This document shows, one piece after another, positions 61,232-64,000 of a stretch of 64,000 nt of DNA. Both the position numbers and the translations under genes were made by a program. The stretch comes from Streptomyces sp. M92. GTDB taxonomy: Bacteria; Actinomycetota; Actinomycetes; Streptomycetales; Streptomycetaceae. The notes under the pieces are model-generated. The model worked only from the letters and a program-made list of their open reading frames with translations. It was not told where the DNA came from and searched no databases. The DNA is taken from the NCBI RefSeq assembly GCF_028473745.1, contig NZ_CP101137.1, forward strand, positions 62,001 to 126,000, given 5' to 3'. Each line of letters opens with the position of its first letter. The first letter of the stretch is position 1.

Positions 61232-61346
61232 CAGCCCGTCCGGCGTTTGAGGACGAGGCCGTCCAGGCCGAAAGCGGGGAAGCGGGGGTCTGGGGGCGCA
61301 GCCCCCGGGGACGGGAAGGGAAGGGGCGGCGGGGGCGAAAACCCCT
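61232..61346. repeat. dispersed GC-rich hairpin repeat (family A), intergenic copy
   Basis: It contains CAGCCCGTCCGGCGTTTGAG near the left end, then the hairpin GGGGGC-GCA-GCCCCC (61292-61306), then GGGACGGGAAGGGAAGGGGC. The right half is the reverse complement of the cobB insert at 6044-6109. Here it lies in the gap after the dehydrogenase and may also end transcription. Confidence 0.8.
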
Positions 61347-61380
61347 GGTCCCCCACCCGCACCCCTCCTACGATCCCCGC

Positions 61381-61626
61381 ATGCCCAAACCGAACGGCTT
61401 CGCCTACACCGCAACCGCGACCGGCACCGTCCACATCACCCACCACAACCACCCCGCCACCACCCTCAACGGCTCCCGAGCCGCCCGCTTCCTCCAGGAG
61501 GTCGCGGCGGGCGACCCCCAGCTGGTCATGGCCCGCTGGACCGGCAACTACAAACACGGAAACGAACGCACGGCCCGCAACCACGCCCGCAACACCCCCC
61601 GGAACAGCCCCCGTCCCCGCCGCTGA
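61381..61626 (+). CDS. small basic protein of unknown function
   Basis: An 81-residue protein: MPKPNGFAYTATATGTVHIT opens it, HHNHPATTLNGSRAARFL and EVAAGDPQLVMARWTGNYKHGNER follow, and the tail is Arg/Asn/Pro-rich. The His cluster HHNH and the basic tail are notable; the middle LNGSRAARFLQEVAAGDPQLVMARWTG looks like a conserved core with regular hydrophobic spacing. I do not recognise a family. It begins right after a repeat element, and no strong ribosome site is visible. Confidence 0.55.
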   Translation: MPKPNGFAYTATATGTVHITHHNHPATTLNGSRAARFLQEVAAGDPQLVMARWTGNYKHGNERTARNHARNTPRNSPRPRR

Positions 61627-61681
61627 CCCGATTGGCCCCCGGGTAAGGGAACGGTAAAACGCCCTCGCTCGTTCACCGGGC

Positions 61682-62914
61682 ATGACAGCTATGACCCCCG
61701 GCTCGAACATCCCCCTCTCCGCCGCCCGCGTGACGGTGGACGTCGCCGCGCCCGTGCGGCTCGACGTATCGGGCCTGCTGCTCACCGCCGACGGCAAGGT
61801 GCGCTCCGACGACGACTTCATCTTCTACAACCAGCCCACCGGCCAGGGCGTGACGTACCGCTCCGGCGGCGGCACCGCCCCGGACGCGATCGTGGTGGAC
61901 ACCGCCGCCGTCCCGCCGGGCATCGAGAAGATCGTCGTCACCGCCAGCCCGGACGCGGCCGGGCAGACCTTCCAGGGCATCGAGCCCACCGCCACCATCC
62001 GCAACGCGGACGACAACTCCGTCCTCGCCACCTTCACCCCGCCGCAGCTCGGCACCGAGACCGCCCTGGTCATCGTGGAGGTCTACCTGCGCAACGGCGC
62101 CTGGAAGGCCCGCGCGGTCGGCCAGGGCTATGCGAACGGCCTGGCCGGCATCGCCACCGACTTCGGCGTCACGGTGGAGGAGCCGGCCGCCCCGGCCCAG
62201 CCCGCCGCACCCGCACAGCCCTCGCCCCCGGCGCGCTCGCACGCGGCCACTCCCCCGCCGCCCGCCGCCGCGCCGACGATGCCCGCCGCTCCCCCGGCGG
62301 CACCGGCCGCCCCGCCGGCCCCGACGCCGGGCACCGGCAAGATCAACCTCGACAAGGGCCGGGTCAGCCTCCAGAAGAACCAGACCGTCTCCCTGGTCAA
62401 GGGCGGCCGTCCGGTGCTCTCCCAGGTCAAGATGGGCCTCGGCTGGGAGCCGGCGTACCGCGGCAAGGACATCGACCTCGACGCGTCGGTCATCGCCTAC
62501 GGCCCGCAGCGCAACCACATCGACAGCTGCTACTTCGGCAAGCTGTCCATCGTGGGCGGCGCGATCAAGCACTCCGGCGACAATCTGACCGGCGAGGGCG
62601 GCGGTGACGACGAGGTGATCACCGTCGACCTGGGCCGGCTCCCGCAGGAGGTCAGTGGTCTGGTCTTCACGGTGAACTCGTTCTCCGGGCAGAAGTTCAC
62701 CGAGGTCGCCAAGGCGTACTGCCGCCTCCTGGACGCCGCGACCGGCGAGGAGTTGGTCCGCTTCGACCTCACCAGCGCCGAGCCGCAGACCGGCGTGATG
62801 ATGGCGAAGCTGATCCGGCAGTACTCCGGCGAGTGGGAGATGACCGCCATGGGTGAGTTCGTCAAGTCCCGCACGGTGCGGGGCATGGTGAAGCCGGCGG
62901 CGAAGGCGCTGTAG
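61682..62914 (+). CDS. TerD-domain protein with two TerD domains
   Basis: A 410-residue cytoplasmic protein. The first TerD-like domain (about 15-160) has LDVSGLLLTADGKVRSDDDFIFYNQPTGQGVTYRSGG; a Pro/Ala linker spans about 165-215; the second (about 217-405) has KINLDKGRVSLQKNQTVSLVKGG, VKMGLGWEP, DIDLDASVIAY and GGAIKHSGDNLTGEGGGDDEVITVDLGRLP, which contains the calcium-binding acidic loops. TerD proteins are linked to tellurite and general stress resistance and to calcium-dependent processes. The first domain is less standard than the second. It has no ter neighbours. Confidence 0.88.
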   Translation: MTAMTPGSNIPLSAARVTVDVAAPVRLDVSGLLLTADGKVRSDDDFIFYNQPTGQGVTYRSGGGTAPDAIVVDTAAVPPGIEKIVVTASPDAAGQTFQGIEPTATIRNADDNSVLATFTPPQLGTETALVIVEVYLRNGAWKARAVGQGYANGLAGIATDFGVTVEEPAAPAQPAAPAQPSPPARSHAATPPPPAAAPTMPAAPPAAPAAPPAPTPGTGKINLDKGRVSLQKNQTVSLVKGGRPVLSQVKMGLGWEPAYRGKDIDLDASVIAYGPQRNHIDSCYFGKLSIVGGAIKHSGDNLTGEGGGDDEVITVDLGRLPQEVSGLVFTVNSFSGQKFTEVAKAYCRLLDAATGEELVRFDLTSAEPQTGVMMAKLIRQYSGEWEMTAMGEFVKSRTVRGMVKPAAKAL

Positions 62915-62968
62915 GCAGCCGGTTCGGTGGGGCGCTCCCGGCACGGGGTGCCGCCCCACCGGCACCGC

Positions 62969-63553
62969 CTACCCCCGCAACCCGTCCCACACCAGCGACA
63001 GGTACCGGCGGACCGACACCGGCTCTCCGTCCTCCCCGTGTCCCCCGTCGATCGCCCCGGCCGCCGTGACCACCCCGTGCACCAGCCGCAGCACCTCGAT
63101 CGGCTCCACGTCCCGCCGCAGCGCCCCCGCCTCCTGCGCCGCCCGTACCAGCCGGCCGGCCGCGCCCCGCAGGCAGTCGCCGCACGCCGTGTCCACCGTC
63201 GAGCCCCCGGCCGTGACGGCGGTGCCGAGCAGCGCCTTCATCCCGCGGACCTGGATCATTCCGGCGGCCAGCTCCTCCAGCCACTCCCGCAGCGCCTCGC
63301 CCGGCGCCCGCTCGGCCGCGACGACGTCCGCCCGCGCCGCGATCGCCTCGATCCGGTCGAGGTAAGCGGCCTCCAGCAACGCCTGCCGTGTCGGGAAGTG
63401 CCGGTACAGCGTGCCGGTTCCGACGCCCGCGCGCTTGGCGATGTCGTCCAGGGAAGCACCCTCACCGTGCTCGGCGAAGGCCGCCGCCGCGACCTCCAGC
63501 AGCCGCTCACGGTTGCGGCGGGCATCCGCGCGCATGGCCCTGACCTGCGCCAT
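62969..63553 (-). CDS. TetR-family transcription regulator
   Basis: A 194-residue regulator. The helix-turn-helix is RADARRNRERLLEVAAAAFAEHGEGASLDDIAKRAGVGTGTLYRHFPTRQALLEAAY. The ligand domain has paired cysteines (TACGDC) and the stretch RRYLSLVWDGLRG at the end. The ATG at 63553 follows a G-rich site; the frame is open further upstream without one. It is divergent from the membrane-protein gene at 63673, which is its probable target. Confidence 0.9.
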   Translation of the reverse strand: MAQVRAMRADARRNRERLLEVAAAAFAEHGEGASLDDIAKRAGVGTGTLYRHFPTRQALLEAAYLDRIEAIAARADVVAAERAPGEALREWLEELAAGMIQVRGMKALLGTAVTAGGSTVDTACGDCLRGAAGRLVRAAQEAGALRRDVEPIEVLRLVHGVVTAAGAIDGGHGEDGEPVSVRRYLSLVWDGLRG

Positions 63554-63672
63554 CCCACTACTCCCTGCACACCGGGGTCCTCCGCCGAACCCTACCGCGC
63601 ACCCGTGCGCCGCCGCCCGGCCCGCACGAACGGAGGGAACCACTCCGCACCGGCGGGGTCTCCTGTCCAGGG

Positions 63673-64000
63673 ATGACTGCCTTGCTGATGTTGCTGTTCG
63701 CGCTGTACGCGGTCGGCGGATGGATCGCGGTCCTCGTGACCTTCGGCTACCTGCTGGGCGCGCTCGCGCGCACCCGGCCGGTGGACCTGATGCGCGACGA
63801 GGGGCCGCGGGCGGTGCGACTGCTGTTCCCGACACCCGCCTACCTGCGCCTGGACCGGATCGCGACCCTGTGCCTGGTCCTCTTCGACTTGTGGGTGGTG
63901 GCCCTGATCCTGCTCCTCGGTCAGGACGGCGTCTTCACCGAGGACTGGATGGGCGATGCGCGCACGATGGACACCACCGCCGCCTCCTACCAGGACGACG
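63673..64000 (+). CDS. membrane protein, 3' end outside window
   Basis: The first 109 residues of a protein that continues past the window: MTALLMLLFALYAVGGWIAV is a first membrane helix, a basic-acidic loop RTRPVDLMRDEGPRAVRLLF follows, and DRIATLCLVLFDLWVVALILLLGQDG is the second helix; then an acidic stretch TEDWMGDARTMDTTAASYQDD. GGATG gives no strong ribosome site, but CAGGG is just upstream. I do not recognise a family. The position opposite a TetR gene suggests that it is controlled by that regulator. Confidence 0.65.
   Translation, partial: MTALLMLLFALYAVGGWIAVLVTFGYLLGALARTRPVDLMRDEGPRAVRLLFPTPAYLRLDRIATLCLVLFDLWVVALILLLGQDGVFTEDWMGDARTMDTTAASYQDD

Noticed and set aside
59702..61626. 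Extended frames that run through the permease, dehydrogenase and small-protein region
   Set aside because: They are upstream open extensions or shadows; the starts chosen agree with 4-base overlaps and family lengths.

Overview
The window is high-GC actinobacterial DNA, almost certainly Streptomyces. Codon third positions are very GC-rich, GTG/TTG starts and 4-base GTGA/ATGA stop-start overlaps are common, only one in-frame TTA codon was found, an LAETG sortase-type surface protein is present, and the cobalamin cluster sits beside ectABCD. All product calls come from reading sequence motifs; no database search was run.

Layout. (1) 1-14630: cobalamin genes. The 3' part of cobN is followed by two CRISPR-like palindromes, a ChlI/ChlD-type chelatase partner, cobO, cobB and cobI. 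A ZIP metal transporter on the minus strand comes next, then a tightly overlapping run cobM-cobL-cbiG/cobJ-cobH-cbiX-cobC. Both a late-insertion chelatase (CobN) and a long-form CbiX with a MNCDSC motif and a His-rich tail are present. (2) 15017-19095: an LAETG cell-wall protein, an amidohydrolase, a small membrane protein and a class V aminotransferase. (3) 19425-22915: ectABCD, with a perfect 16-bp hairpin between ectB and ectC and a second copy of the ectD 3' end lying between two terminator-like hairpins. (4) 22937-34593: class V aminotransferase, DsbA-like protein, DUF1349-like protein, ketoglutarate-semialdehyde-type dehydrogenase facing an IclR regulator, GNAT, membrane protein plus two-component pair, class B penicillin-binding protein, and a TTA-containing ECF sigma factor with a membrane partner.

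(5) 34634-50549: a 13-gene minus-strand locus for plant pectin and arabinan. It holds two pectate lyases, pectinesterase, two esterases, GH43, a PmoA-like protein, a Gfo/Idh/MocA oxidoreductase, an ABC importer (binding protein and two permeases, no ATPase), a sugar-acid dehydratase (IlvD/Edd), a DapA-like aldolase/dehydratase and a GntR regulator. (6) 50698-55885: TIGR03086-like protein, MFS exporter, then an unknown 389-aa protein and a second DapA-like enzyme divergent from a uronate dehydrogenase through two mirror-image promoters. (7) 56158-61207: DeoR regulator and a polyol-type ABC importer with a zinc dehydrogenase. (8) 61381-64000: a small unknown protein, a double TerD-domain protein, a TetR regulator and the start of a membrane protein.

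How the parts fit together: regions 4-6 can be read as one catabolic scheme. Secreted enzymes open pectin, L-arabinose goes through an L-arabonate dehydratase and a DapA-like dehydratase, and galacturonate goes through uronate dehydrogenase and a second DapA-like enzyme. Both routes would end in 2-oxoglutarate semialdehyde, which the dehydrogenase at 25605-27134 would oxidise. This is inference from families and positions. Dispersed GC-rich repeats of two families occur, and one of them forms an in-frame linker inside cobB.
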